Positions 36,160-44,962 of a stretch of DNA of 60,341 nucleotides are shown here, piece by piece. The stretch is from Bdellovibrionaceae bacterium UBA6776. Lineage in GTDB: Bacteria; Bdellovibrionota; Bdellovibrionia; Bdellovibrionales; UBA1609. Where the stretch lies: positions 1 to 60,341 of the forward strand of contig DKGG01000051.1 of assembly GCA_002453155.1 (NCBI GenBank). Reading direction: 5' to 3'. Each line of letters opens with the position of its first letter. Positions within the stretch are counted from its first letter, which is position 1. Position numbers and translations under genes: made by a program. The notes beneath the pieces are model-generated. The model was not told where the DNA came from. It saw nothing but the letters and a program-made list of their open reading frames with translations, and made no database searches.

Positions 36160-36798
36160 ATGCAATTTTATATTGATTCTGCTGATATCGAAGAAATTAA
36201 AAAAGCCAACCAAAGAGGTTGGGTGGATGGTGTGACAACCAATCCCAGTTTGGTTGCAAAAACAGGCCGCAAGCACGAAGAGGTCATCAAGGACATTTGT
36301 GCGGAAGTTTCCGGTTTGGTTTCTGCGGAAGTTTTAAGCTTGGATGCAGAAGGCATGGTGAAAGAGGGTTACGAGCTGGCCAAGATTGCAGACAACGTGG
36401 TTGTGAAGATTCCAATGTCTGAAGAAGGACTTGTTGCAGTACGTCGACTTTCCAGCGAAGGCATCAAGACCAATGTGACCTTGGTGTTCAACCCCCTTCA
36501 AGCATTGCTTGTTGCAAAGGCAGGGGCCACCTTGGTTTCTCCATTTGTGGGTCGATTGGACGATATAGCTACTCATGGAACCGAAATGATTAGTCAAATG
36601 ACTCAGATTTTCGACAATTACGCTTTGGATACTCAAGTTTTGGTCGCGAGTATTCGTCATCCCCTTCACATTTTAGAATCTGCACTTGTTGGAGCAGACA
36701 TTGTCACCGTTCCTTACAAGGTTCTTCAGCAAATCGTGAAGCATCCTTTGACGGATCGAGGGATTGAGCAATTCTTGAAAGACGCTCAAAAAGCCTAA
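36160..36798 (+). CDS. tal: Transaldolase / fructose-6-phosphate aldolase-like
   Basis: Short transaldolase of 212 residues, the FSA/TalC-like branch. FYIDSADIEEIKKANQRGWVDGVTTNPSLVAKTG starts the barrel (given here only as recognition), and the Schiff-base lysine is in VVVKIPMSEEGL. VNVTLVFNPLQALLVAKAGA and SPFVGRLDD fit the family. Can move dihydroxyacetone units in the non-oxidative pentose phosphate pathway. Strong ribosome-binding site aaggagatccc before ATG. Its stop overlaps the next lipoprotein's ATG by one base. Confidence 0.93.
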   Translation: MQFYIDSADIEEIKKANQRGWVDGVTTNPSLVAKTGRKHEEVIKDICAEVSGLVSAEVLSLDAEGMVKEGYELAKIADNVVVKIPMSEEGLVAVRRLSSEGIKTNVTLVFNPLQALLVAKAGATLVSPFVGRLDDIATHGTEMISQMTQIFDNYALDTQVLVASIRHPLHILESALVGADIVTVPYKVLQQIVKHPLTDRGIEQFLKDAQKA

Positions 36799-37253
36799 TG
36801 AAATTTGCACTGTGGCCAACACTTCTGTTGGCCGCTCTACTTACATCCTGTTCCAGTTTATATAAGCCATTACGGGTAGATGAGGTCCAGTCTCCTCTTG
36901 CAGAGATTCGTCATGAAGCGATGAAGGCTCTTCCATTGGGCTTGCGACTTTCCAGTCCGAATGGTCGCGAATTAAATTCCCTCTATTATATTATCAAAAA
37001 CGGTCAGTACGTGGATGCTGTAGACCAAAATCAACGTTGGACTGCGAAGATTGTCATCCTGGGCGAACGTCGTCCTTACGATGTCGAGATCTATGTTTTC
37101 AAAGAAGTTCGTGTGGATTCCTCTCATGGAATTGAATACCGCACGGTGGGGCAAGACCTTCGATTAGCCAAACGGGTAAAAGATGAGCTGCTTAAGAGAC
37201 TCGCTCAACGTCGCGAAGATCTGAATATCATTGACGATTTTCGAGTGTTCTAA
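36798..37253 (+). CDS. Small conserved-type lipoprotein
   Basis: A 151-residue lipoprotein: hydrophobic signal ending in lipobox LTSC, then SSLYKPLRVDEVQ. The mature part is a single alpha/beta-looking domain (LRLSSPNGRELNSLYYII, RRPYDVEIYVFKEVR, KRVKDELLKRLAQRR). No family recognised. ATG overlaps the stop of the transaldolase gene, and the large surface-type gene follows 14 bp later, so the three probably share a transcript. Role likely envelope-associated. Confidence 0.8.
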   Translation: MKFALWPTLLLAALLTSCSSLYKPLRVDEVQSPLAEIRHEAMKALPLGLRLSSPNGRELNSLYYIIKNGQYVDAVDQNQRWTAKIVILGERRPYDVEIYVFKEVRVDSSHGIEYRTVGQDLRLAKRVKDELLKRLAQRREDLNIIDDFRVF

Positions 37254-37267
37254 TGTAGACTATTCAC

Positions 37268-39397
37268 ATGGCTAGGCTTCTTATTGCCGCTTTGATTATC
37301 TTATATCCCCTTTCATTTTTGAAAGTGGATCAAAGAGGATCAGCGATCAGCAAGATGGTAATTCAAATCGATCGCAGCACTCCTGCGTTCGCTGCACTTG
37401 AAGACATTCAAAGTGACTTTGCTGAATCGGAATCTTCACAGCCACAATTTCTAAATGAAGTGGAATTGGTTTCCGGAAAAGAATTTGTTCCTCAAATGGA
37501 AGAAGAGTTTATTGAAAGAAGAGTGATCACTCTTCAAGCAATGACCATTCGACGAGACATCACTGCGGTTCCAAAAATTCAAATTGCACAAAATGATCGC
37601 ACTTCAAACATTGATTGGAAAGACAACGAAAACCTTCCCACCTTAAACGAACGAAAAAAACTTTTGGCCGAAGAACTTTCCTACAACGAATTGGATGTTC
37701 CCACTCCCCGCGAAGTTGCAAAAAAATTGGTGGAAGAAGAGTTGGAAAATACAGTTGAAGGAGAAAGACATTTAACCACCAAAGCCGGTGGCGTGATCGT
37801 GGTGAAAAAACCTTCGGAAGCGTCGCCCTCTCCTTATGTGAAAGATTACCAATCGGATGAAGTTGTACCTCCCGCCCAAACCCCCGTTGCAGATTCTGAA
37901 TATGCGCCCTCAACAGGCATTGATGAAGCTCAAGGCTCCAAAAAAATGGTCAAAGGTTTTGTTCAAATCAATGGGGTTGAAATGGGGCCTTCCACCCGCT
38001 GGAAGATTTATCGCGAGTATGGTGGCAAACGTTTTGAACGTGGAGCCATCGACATTGGTGCCTCGGAATTTCGAATTGAAGTGGAAAACAAAAAGGGCTT
38101 TGTGGTTGCCGAACTGGAAGATCACTTTGGAAAAACTTATGGGCGAGGCCGAGTTTCTATTGAGTCTGACCGGTTGGACACATTAAACATTCAGCCGGTG
38201 GTATCGACCGCGAGCATTTCGGCAAATCCTCCAGGAGTTTCTGGGGACATGGCGGTGGCTTTCAATCAGCCCGCTTTGGCGGCAACCTACAAAATGTTTG
38301 GAAGCGACATTCATCAATTGGCTTCCGGCGAACAGCTGGATGTGTCCACTTATAATGAGGATTCCAGAATTTTTGTTGAAGCAGAAAGTGCCGGACATTT
38401 TGCAACAGTGGCCTTGGGCCGCTTGGACCAATTGAAAAGCATTCCTTTGTACACGGTCAGCGCAATGAAGGCCTTCTATCACATCGTGAAAGAATTTTTT
38501 CGCCAGGTGGATGTTCAGAATTTCGGAATTCTTTGGGGCCAGGTTTTTAAAGATGGTAAACCCCTCAAAGGCGCACAGGTGGAATTGGCATCTGGAGAAG
38601 GACGATTGGTTTATTTTAACGAAATTGGAATTCCCCGTGGGAACCTAAATTCAACCACAGATTTGGGTCAGTTTGCTGCAGTGAATGTTCCCGAAGGAAT
38701 TCAATCGGTACGTGTGCGGTTTGAAAACCAAGTTTACCCAGCCCAGATCATTCCCAGTTATGCAGGAAAAATCAGTGAATTGAATTTGGAAGTTCCCAGC
38801 GATTATTTTGATCACAAAATGGCAACCTACTCCCTACTAGATCCCCAACAGGAAGTTTCGGCAGCGGGGCGTTTGCTTGGACTTGATCAAACCTTTGAGT
38901 TGGAAGGTTTAACTTCAATTTCTTTACCCACGTTGAATTCTGGAGTTTTGGTTGAGTTTGACGGTGGACCTGATTTTGAACTGCTCCGGACGCATTTGCC
39001 AAAGCTTGTGGGGTCGTCTGAAATCCGCATGCCTTTGGTCCCAATGGAGTGGGTTGAGAACTTGGTTCGCAGTTCAGGAAATTATCTGGATCGCCGTTTG
39101 GGTTGGGCTATTGGATTTGTGGATGGATTTTCAGAGGTTCGGATTCTTGGGGCTCCAGACAGTTTCCACAAGGTGATTTACTTTGATCAAAATTTCAATT
39201 TGGTATCTCAAGGGAATCAAGTTCCAGCTTCTGGCGGATTTTTAGCTTTTAATCTTCCTCAGGGTTTTCAAAGCATCGAAGTGCGCAACGTGAATTCTTC
39301 AGAGAGCTATGTGGAAAGTTTTATTTCAGAGCCGCACTTTCTTCATCTGATTGGCAGCCAAAGATTTATCGAACCGCTTCGGCAAGAAAACCTTTAG
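37268..39397 (+). CDS. Large surface-type protein with carboxypeptidase-regulatory-like domain
   Basis: A 709-residue protein with an N-terminal hydrophobic stretch (about residues 2-18) serving as a signal sequence or anchor. Residues about 30-220 are acidic and low complexity (SDFAESESS, EEEFIERR, VAKKLVEEELENT). From about residue 225 it is beta-rich: GFVQINGVEMGPSTRWKIY, GQVFKDGKPLKGAQVELAS (a carboxypeptidase-regulatory-like, Ig-type strand pattern), and FLPKRF-like endings. No enzyme motif is seen, so an adhesin or envelope scaffold is possible. Its 3' end overlaps the convergent lytic transglycosylase by 72 bp. Function unknown. Confidence 0.8.
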   Translation: MARLLIAALIILYPLSFLKVDQRGSAISKMVIQIDRSTPAFAALEDIQSDFAESESSQPQFLNEVELVSGKEFVPQMEEEFIERRVITLQAMTIRRDITAVPKIQIAQNDRTSNIDWKDNENLPTLNERKKLLAEELSYNELDVPTPREVAKKLVEEELENTVEGERHLTTKAGGVIVVKKPSEASPSPYVKDYQSDEVVPPAQTPVADSEYAPSTGIDEAQGSKKMVKGFVQINGVEMGPSTRWKIYREYGGKRFERGAIDIGASEFRIEVENKKGFVVAELEDHFGKTYGRGRVSIESDRLDTLNIQPVVSTASISANPPGVSGDMAVAFNQPALAATYKMFGSDIHQLASGEQLDVSTYNEDSRIFVEAESAGHFATVALGRLDQLKSIPLYTVSAMKAFYHIVKEFFRQVDVQNFGILWGQVFKDGKPLKGAQVELASGEGRLVYFNEIGIPRGNLNSTTDLGQFAAVNVPEGIQSVRVRFENQVYPAQIIPSYAGKISELNLEVPSDYFDHKMATYSLLDPQQEVSAAGRLLGLDQTFELEGLTSISLPTLNSGVLVEFDGGPDFELLRTHLPKLVGSSEIRMPLVPMEWVENLVRSSGNYLDRRLGWAIGFVDGFSEVRILGAPDSFHKVIYFDQNFNLVSQGNQVPASGGFLAFNLPQGFQSIEVRNVNSSESYVESFISEPHFLHLIGSQRFIEPLRQENL

Positions 39398-40603
39398 TCC
39401 TGGTGGCAAAGTTCGGTTTGATTTCACGGCCTCTGCAAGGTCCAGGTTAAACTTCAGAAATTCTTCTTTAGAGATGCCATAGAGTTTCAAGAGTGTTGTG
39501 GGTTTTCTGCGAGTTTTCAATTGGGTGACGACAAAGTTCTTTTTGGGCAAGCGTTGAATGTCATCAAAAAGAATTTCATGGTAGCTCTCGGCGTGGAGGG
39601 CCGCCAAAAAACAGGCATAAAAGTTTGAAGAGGCAAATTTAAAATCTCCTTGATGGTAACGATCAATGATATCTGCCAAATCTTCGGATCGAGCGGCGCG
39701 AATGGCTTTCTTGATGTTTCCAATTCCATGGTTGTAGGAAGTGATAGTCAGCGGCCAGGACTTTAATGCTCTTTGATAATTTCGAAGCAAACGACCGGCA
39801 GCGGTTGTGGCTTTGATGGGATTGTTTCGTTCATCGATAAATTGGTTCACAGTGAGGTAGGCTTTCCCGGTTCGAGGCATAATCTGCCAAATTCCACTGG
39901 CACCCACACGACTCCTTGCCTTGGTGTTAAAGCTAGATTCTACAAAAGGCATGCGAGTGAGCTCTTTAGGAAGCCCAAGGCGTTCAAATTCTTCTTCCAT
40001 GTGTGGAAGGTAATGACTGCTTTGCTCAAGACCCGAGTGAAAGAAGTCCTTCTGTCCCAATTGGGCCCGAACAGAGTGCAGGGCCAATCGGAATTTTCTT
40101 TTTAAGGACTTTCCGGGAGCATTTTCCTGAACCAATTTAAAAAGCCTTTTGTGCTCGGGGGATCGAAATCGCTTGGGATTTCGCGAAAGGTCTTTAAGGA
40201 CCTGACGGATCTGTGCCTTTCTGCGGTTTACAAATTTTTGCGCCCTTTGCTTTCTCAACCAAAGTGGGCCTTTGCCGGTTTCGATTTGAGGCCCCGTATC
40301 GATCACTTCAAAAACAATCCATGGATATCGTGCATGGTGAATCACATAATGATTGGCCGAGTAAGCGGTATAAATATCAAACCAGAATGAAACCCGCTTC
40401 TTAAGACGGTCGGGGATATGAAATTCAGGGCTTATTCTTTGGGCGAAATCCGCCAAAATTAGACTGCGTTTGGCGTCCCAAGCCAAAGATTTGCTGGATC
40501 CTAAAGAGATCTCTTGGCCTCCATAATTGAAGGGAAGCGGGGCTGCGCCCGCAAAAAAGGACAAAAATGAGAGCCAGATGGCTATATAGCGCCGCACAGA
40601 CAT
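39326..40603 (-). CDS. MltD-like membrane-bound lytic transglycosylase
   Basis: Cleaves peptidoglycan glycan strands, leaving 1,6-anhydro ends; about 425 residues. Signal peptide from MSVRRYIAIWLSFLSFFAGA, a long helical region, then the SLT domain with catalytic Glu in MPFVESSFNTKARSRVGASG and IWQIMPRTGK, and the SYNHG motif of the MltD/Slt type. One LysM-like repeat follows (LLKLYGISKEEFLKFNLDLAEAV). I chose ATG 40603 over upstream TTG/GTG codons in the same frame. The last 24 codons overlap the convergent surface gene, an unusually long tail overlap. Upstream lies the histone gene, divergent. Confidence 0.9.
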   Translation of the reverse strand: MSVRRYIAIWLSFLSFFAGAAPLPFNYGGQEISLGSSKSLAWDAKRSLILADFAQRISPEFHIPDRLKKRVSFWFDIYTAYSANHYVIHHARYPWIVFEVIDTGPQIETGKGPLWLRKQRAQKFVNRRKAQIRQVLKDLSRNPKRFRSPEHKRLFKLVQENAPGKSLKRKFRLALHSVRAQLGQKDFFHSGLEQSSHYLPHMEEEFERLGLPKELTRMPFVESSFNTKARSRVGASGIWQIMPRTGKAYLTVNQFIDERNNPIKATTAAGRLLRNYQRALKSWPLTITSYNHGIGNIKKAIRAARSEDLADIIDRYHQGDFKFASSNFYACFLAALHAESYHEILFDDIQRLPKKNFVVTQLKTRRKPTTLLKLYGISKEEFLKFNLDLAEAVKSNRTLPPGLKVFLPKRFDKSLAANQMKKVRL

Positions 40604-40797
40604 CACTTGAAAGTAAAGCAAAATTGATGCCTTGCCCCAGGCCTAAAATATAAGGATTTCAGCTGTTTAAGCCCTGTGCTGCTGTCCAAACAGGCGACAG
40701 TTGCCGGTTTGCGTCTTAAATCCTTGTGGCTTTCTCGTTGATTTGAGGAGGTCCTTTTGTCAGTGTAGTGAGGAACCAGACACCCTTGGAGGAATTT

Positions 40798-40992
40798 ATG
40801 AGTGAAGTTTTAGTCGTTACAAGTAAGGTAAAAAAATTCATTAAAGAAAATGGCGGATGCAACACATCTGGCGAAACCATCGATATGTTGAGCAAAGCAG
40901 TTGAGAAGCTTTGTCAAAAGGGCGTTGATTCTGCAAAAGCAGATGGCCGCAAAACCGTAATGGCTCGCGATATCGTAATCGATCACCTGTAA
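40798..40992 (+). CDS. Bacterial histone (single histone fold)
   Basis: A 64-residue protein that is one complete histone fold: helix 1 about VTSKVKKFIKENG, loop CNTSG, long helix 2 about ETIDMLSKAVEKLCQKGV, loop GRKTVMARD and helix 3 IVIDHL. The RKTV-x-RD loop is the hallmark DNA-contacting loop of archaeal histones. There is no tail. In Bdellovibrio a small histone (locus Bd0055, also called HBb, from memory) is an abundant chromatin protein, and this matches its size and sequence style. Two cysteines (21 and 39) are present. I chose ATG 40798, preceded by ttggaggaattt; an upstream ATG in the same frame has no such site. ligA abuts its stop on the other strand. Confidence 0.95.
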   Translation: MSEVLVVTSKVKKFIKENGGCNTSGETIDMLSKAVEKLCQKGVDSAKADGRKTVMARDIVIDHL

Positions 40993-43071
40993 TCAAAGAG
41001 ATTGCAGTTCTTGCCAGGAAAGCACGGGTACTTCTAAAGCCCGTGCTTTTTCTAATTTGGAGCCCGCTTCTTCTCCAGCAACCAAATAATTGGTTTTCTT
41101 GCTGACAGAACCAGAAACCTTTCCCCCTCGAGATTCAATGTAGTCCTTTACCTCATCCCTTTTTACGGGCAATGTTCCTGTAATGACAAAAGTCATTCCT
41201 GAAAATTGGGTGCCTTGGCCGGATTTTGCTGCTTCAAACTTCACTCCCAATTCCACCAAGCTGCGCGCTTCATGGACAAACTCTTTGGAGTCGAGGGACT
41301 TCACAATGCTTGAAGAAACTTTAGGTCCAATGTCATCGATTTGAAGCAATTCTTCCTCTGTCGCCTTTAAAAAGCTTTCTAAATCGCCAAAATGTTGCGC
41401 CAAAGATTTTGCGGTCTGCTCTCCGACAAATCGGATTCCCAAAGCAAAAATAAAGCGATTCAACTGACTGTCTTTGCTCTTTTCAATGGATTCGATGATG
41501 TTTTGAGAGGACTTTTTTCCTTGCCGAGGCAGAGCTTCCAAATCCTCTTCTTTAAGACGATAGAGATCTGAAAAACTTTTGACCAAACCCGCTTCCGTCA
41601 GTTGTTCAACAATTTTGTCACCCAATTTATCGATGTTCATCGCTCTTCGAGAAACAAAATGTTTGAGAGATTCATTCAGTCGTGCCGGGCAAACGGGATT
41701 GATACATCTTAAGACCACTTCCCCTTCGGGCTGAACGGCGAGTTCTCCGCAGGAGGGGCAATGCGTGGGCATTTCAAATTTTTTAGAATCTTTGGGACGT
41801 TTCGAAAGAATCACAGAGACCACTTCGGGAATCACATCCCCCGCCCGCTGAATGATCACGTGGTCTTTTTCTCGCACATCTTTCCGTTCGATTTCTGAAG
41901 GATTGTGAAGGGTGGCATTGGAAATCGTTACACCTCCCACCAACACAGGTTCAAGGTGAGCCACCGGAGTGAGTGCGCCCGTTCGTCCCACTTGAACTGA
42001 AATTTTATTGATGACGGTCTCTCCCTGTTCTGGAGGAAATTTTGCAGCACTGGCCCATCGAGGACTTCTTGCAACTTCGCCCAGTTCTTCTTGAATGTTG
42101 TACTCATTCACTTTGATCACGACACCATCAATGTCGAAGGGCAATTGGGAGCGAAGGCGCAGAATCATTTTGTAGTATTCGATGGCTTCGTCGATGGATT
42201 TGCAATGGGCGCCTAAAGGTCCCACGCGAGAGCCGGGCGTAAAATCATTCCAAACTTTTTGGACCTTTTGAAAGTCATCGCAACCCACCTGTGGAATTCC
42301 AATTTCTTTTAAGGTGCTCATCCACTCCACCTGAGAGGAAATGGACAAGTTTTCCACAACGCCTGGGCTGTAACAAAACATTTTCAGAGGACGAGATGCC
42401 GCAATTTTTGGATCCAGTTGGCGAATGGAACCTGCAGCCGCATTTCGCGGGTTCGCAAAAGGAGTGTGCCCGGCTTCTTCTTGAGCCAAATTTAACTCTT
42501 TAAAATCCTCTTTGAGCATCAAAACTTCGCCACGAACTTCAAAGATACCCTTGTGCGATCCGGAATGATCCTTTGATTTTCGCAAAGTAAGCGGAAGAGA
42601 ATTCAAAGTACGGATATTTTGAGTAACGTCTTCACCCACCGAGCCATCCCCTCGAGTGAGGGCCTGCTTTAAAATTCCATTTTCATAGACGACCTCAATC
42701 GCCAATCCATCCAATTTGGGTTCGCAAAAGTAAGTCCAATTGGGCTCGGGAACTTTTAAAAAGTTTAAAAGACGTTGGTGAAATTCTAAAATCTCCTCTT
42801 CGGAAAAGGTGTTTCCCAGGGAGAGCATGGGTCTGCGGTGTGGGACCTTTTCAAACTGGGAGAGGGGTTCAAATCCCACCCGTTGAGTGGGTGAATCTGG
42901 AGTTAAATACTCGGGATGGGCCTCTTCTAAGGCTTTAAGTTGATGAAAGAGTTTGTCGTATTCACTGTCTGGAATTTCAGGATTGTCCAAGACGTGATAG
43001 AGGTAATCATGATGACGGAGAGTTTCTTTCAGTTGTTCAATTTCAGATGCAATGTCTTTCAAGTTTCCCAC
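40993..43071 (-). CDS. ligA: NAD-dependent DNA ligase
   Basis: Seals nicks in lagging-strand replication and repair; 692 residues. N-terminal adenylation domain with the lysine in EPKLDGLAIEVVYENG (AMP attachment), Cys4 zinc site CPSCGELAVQ and CINPVCPARLNES, helix-hairpin-helix repeats, and a C-terminal BRCT domain (FVITGTLPVKRDEVK, ESRGGKVSGSVSKKTN). The stop codon sits on the base after the histone stop, so the two genes touch tail to tail. Divergent promoter region upstream is shared with the gatC leader ORF. Confidence 0.97.
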   Translation of the reverse strand: MGNLKDIASEIEQLKETLRHHDYLYHVLDNPEIPDSEYDKLFHQLKALEEAHPEYLTPDSPTQRVGFEPLSQFEKVPHRRPMLSLGNTFSEEEILEFHQRLLNFLKVPEPNWTYFCEPKLDGLAIEVVYENGILKQALTRGDGSVGEDVTQNIRTLNSLPLTLRKSKDHSGSHKGIFEVRGEVLMLKEDFKELNLAQEEAGHTPFANPRNAAAGSIRQLDPKIAASRPLKMFCYSPGVVENLSISSQVEWMSTLKEIGIPQVGCDDFQKVQKVWNDFTPGSRVGPLGAHCKSIDEAIEYYKMILRLRSQLPFDIDGVVIKVNEYNIQEELGEVARSPRWASAAKFPPEQGETVINKISVQVGRTGALTPVAHLEPVLVGGVTISNATLHNPSEIERKDVREKDHVIIQRAGDVIPEVVSVILSKRPKDSKKFEMPTHCPSCGELAVQPEGEVVLRCINPVCPARLNESLKHFVSRRAMNIDKLGDKIVEQLTEAGLVKSFSDLYRLKEEDLEALPRQGKKSSQNIIESIEKSKDSQLNRFIFALGIRFVGEQTAKSLAQHFGDLESFLKATEEELLQIDDIGPKVSSSIVKSLDSKEFVHEARSLVELGVKFEAAKSGQGTQFSGMTFVITGTLPVKRDEVKDYIESRGGKVSGSVSKKTNYLVAGEEAGSKLEKARALEVPVLSWQELQSL

Positions 43072-43097
43072 CGGGCCCTTTCTCGAGAGAATCCTAA

Positions 43098-43202
43098 ATG
43101 CTGAAAAGCTTTCATAAAATTGCTAATGCATTGTCCCAGTACCTTTGTCGACGGGCTTTGCCGTTGCCTCGGGGATTCATTGTTGATTACTTTACTTTAT
43201 GA
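43098..43202 (+). CDS. 34-codon leader-type ORF coupled to gatC
   Basis: Reads MLKSFHKIANALSQYL, continues CRRALPLPRGF and ends DYFTL. Its TGA overlaps the gatC ATG as ATGA. A purine stretch (gagaga) lies about 9 bases upstream of its ATG. A basic, short peptide with no family. It may be a real leader peptide or just an in-frame chance stretch; tight ATGA coupling is the only argument for it. Confidence 0.35.
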   Translation: MLKSFHKIANALSQYLCRRALPLPRGFIVDYFTL

Positions 43203-43483
43203 TTTCAAAAGAACAAATTTTAAAAATTGCAAAGTTAGCCCGCCTCAATCTTACCCCTGAAGAAGAGGCTTCTTTTTCGCCTCAATTTTCAGCCATCTTG
43301 GATTATTTTGAGCAGATGTCGGAGGTCGACACCTCAGACGTATTGCCCATGATCACGCCTACGGAAATGGAATTTCATTGGAGAGAAGATCAAGCCAAAG
43401 ATTGGAATATGGGTAAGGAAGTCATCGAACAAGCTCCAGAGAAATCTGGCAATCTTTTTAAAGTTCCTCCGGTTGTTGGATAG
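43199..43483 (+). CDS. gatC: Asp/Glu-tRNA amidotransferase subunit C
   Basis: Smallest subunit of GatCAB, which amidates Glu-tRNA(Gln) and/or Asp-tRNA(Asn); 94 residues, normal. MISKEQILKIAKLARLNLTPEEEA matches the N-terminal GatC helix pair, followed by the loop LDYFEQMSEVDTSDVLPM and the C-terminal VPPVVG. First gene of gatC-gatA-gatB, 9 bp from gatA. Confidence 0.95.
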   Translation: MISKEQILKIAKLARLNLTPEEEASFSPQFSAILDYFEQMSEVDTSDVLPMITPTEMEFHWREDQAKDWNMGKEVIEQAPEKSGNLFKVPPVVG

Positions 43484-43492
43484 AGGTGATTT

Positions 43493-44962
43493 ATGGAATT
43501 TAAAAATAAAAGTGTTTTTGAGTTGAAAGAACTTCTCGAGAAAAAAACCGTAACCTCTGTTGAAATGACAAAGTACTTTCTCGATCGCATTGAAAGTTTG
43601 GATCAAGATTTAAATGCTTACATTCAAGTGAGCGACAAAGCTTTGGATGAGGCCAAAAAGGCCGATGATAAAATTCAAGCGGGAGAAAAAGGAAGATTGT
43701 TGGGTGTTCCTGTCGGAATCAAAGATTTGCTTTGCACGCGAGGGATTCAAACCACAGCGGCCTCTAAAATGTTGGAAGGATTTGTCCCACCCTACTCGGC
43801 GACCGTGGTTGAAAAACTTCAATCTGAAGGAGCTGTTGTTTTAGGAAAGCTCAATTTGGATGAATTTGCCATGGGCTCCAGCAACGAAAATTCTTACTTT
43901 GGAGCCGTTAAAAATCCGTGGAACAAAGAATACGTTTCAGGTGGATCCAGCGGTGGATCTGCAGCTGCGGTTGCAGCGGGACTGGCTCCGGTGACAATTG
44001 GAACAGACACTGGCGGTTCTATTCGACAGCCCGCAAGTTTTTGCGGAGTGGTTGGGATGAAGCCCACCTATGGACGTGTTTCTCGTTATGGCATTGTGGC
44101 CTTTGCTTCCAGTTTGGATCAAGCGGGCCCCCTTTCACGAACGGTAAAAGACGCCGCGCTGATCAGCGAAGTGATTTCTGGATTTGATGAAAATGACTCC
44201 ACAACCAGTGAACGTTCCGTTCCACAGTGGAGCGCTTCGATCAATGAAAGTTTAAAAGGAAAAAAAGTTGGTCTTGTAAAAGAATATTTTGAGTCCAAAC
44301 TTCACGAAAGTGTTCAAGAACAAATGGACCGAGCCATTGAGTTTGTAAAAGAGGCCGGCGCGGAAGTGGTGGAAGTTTCTCTTTCATTAAGTCGATTGGC
44401 CATTCCGGTCTATTACATGGTTGCGACCAGTGAAGCTTCTTCAAACCTGGCGCGCTATGATGGCGTTCGTTATGGATATCGGTCTAACTTCGACGAGAAA
44501 CCGGCCAGCAGTTTGGACGATTTCTATGAGCGCAATCGCGGAGAAGGTTTTGGATCGGAAGTGAAAAGACGGATCATGCTGGGAACCTATGCGCTCTCAA
44601 GCGGATATTATGATGCCTACTATAAAAAGGCAGGGCAAATTCGAAGACTGCTTGCAGAGCAGTTTCAAAAGGCATTTGAGAAGTGCGATGTTTTGATGGG
44701 TCCCGTCACTGCCACACCAGCGTTTAAATTGGGAGATCGAATTTCTGATCCACTTGAAATGTATTTGAATGACATCTTTACAACTTCAGCAAACTTGGTG
44801 GGAATTCCTGGAATGAGTGTTCCCATGGGATTTTCAAAAGAGGGACTTCCTGTTGGAGTGCAATTGATGTCGTCTTCTTTTTCTGAACAAGTGCTTTTTG
44901 ATGTGGGCTCTGCTTTAGAGCAAAGGGCTGACATCTGGAAAGGATTGCCAAATGGCTACTAA
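43493..44962 (+). CDS. gatA: Asp/Glu-tRNA amidotransferase subunit A
   Basis: Amidase subunit releasing ammonia from glutamine; 489 residues. Amidase signature: catalytic Lys in VGIKDLLC, cis-Ser and nucleophilic Ser in SGGSSGGSAAAVAAG and TDTGGSIRQPASFCG, plus VGMKPTYGRVSRYG. The C-terminal part is full length. Its end overlaps gatB by 11 bp, which couples them. With gatB and gatC it forms the complete amidotransferase. Confidence 0.97.
   Translation: MEFKNKSVFELKELLEKKTVTSVEMTKYFLDRIESLDQDLNAYIQVSDKALDEAKKADDKIQAGEKGRLLGVPVGIKDLLCTRGIQTTAASKMLEGFVPPYSATVVEKLQSEGAVVLGKLNLDEFAMGSSNENSYFGAVKNPWNKEYVSGGSSGGSAAAVAAGLAPVTIGTDTGGSIRQPASFCGVVGMKPTYGRVSRYGIVAFASSLDQAGPLSRTVKDAALISEVISGFDENDSTTSERSVPQWSASINESLKGKKVGLVKEYFESKLHESVQEQMDRAIEFVKEAGAEVVEVSLSLSRLAIPVYYMVATSEASSNLARYDGVRYGYRSNFDEKPASSLDDFYERNRGEGFGSEVKRRIMLGTYALSSGYYDAYYKKAGQIRRLLAEQFQKAFEKCDVLMGPVTATPAFKLGDRISDPLEMYLNDIFTTSANLVGIPGMSVPMGFSKEGLPVGVQLMSSSFSEQVLFDVGSALEQRADIWKGLPNGY

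Noticed and set aside
40658..40797. Possible riboswitch or structured leader before the histone gene
   Set aside because: Only short inverted repeats are present and no known aptamer pattern was recognised.
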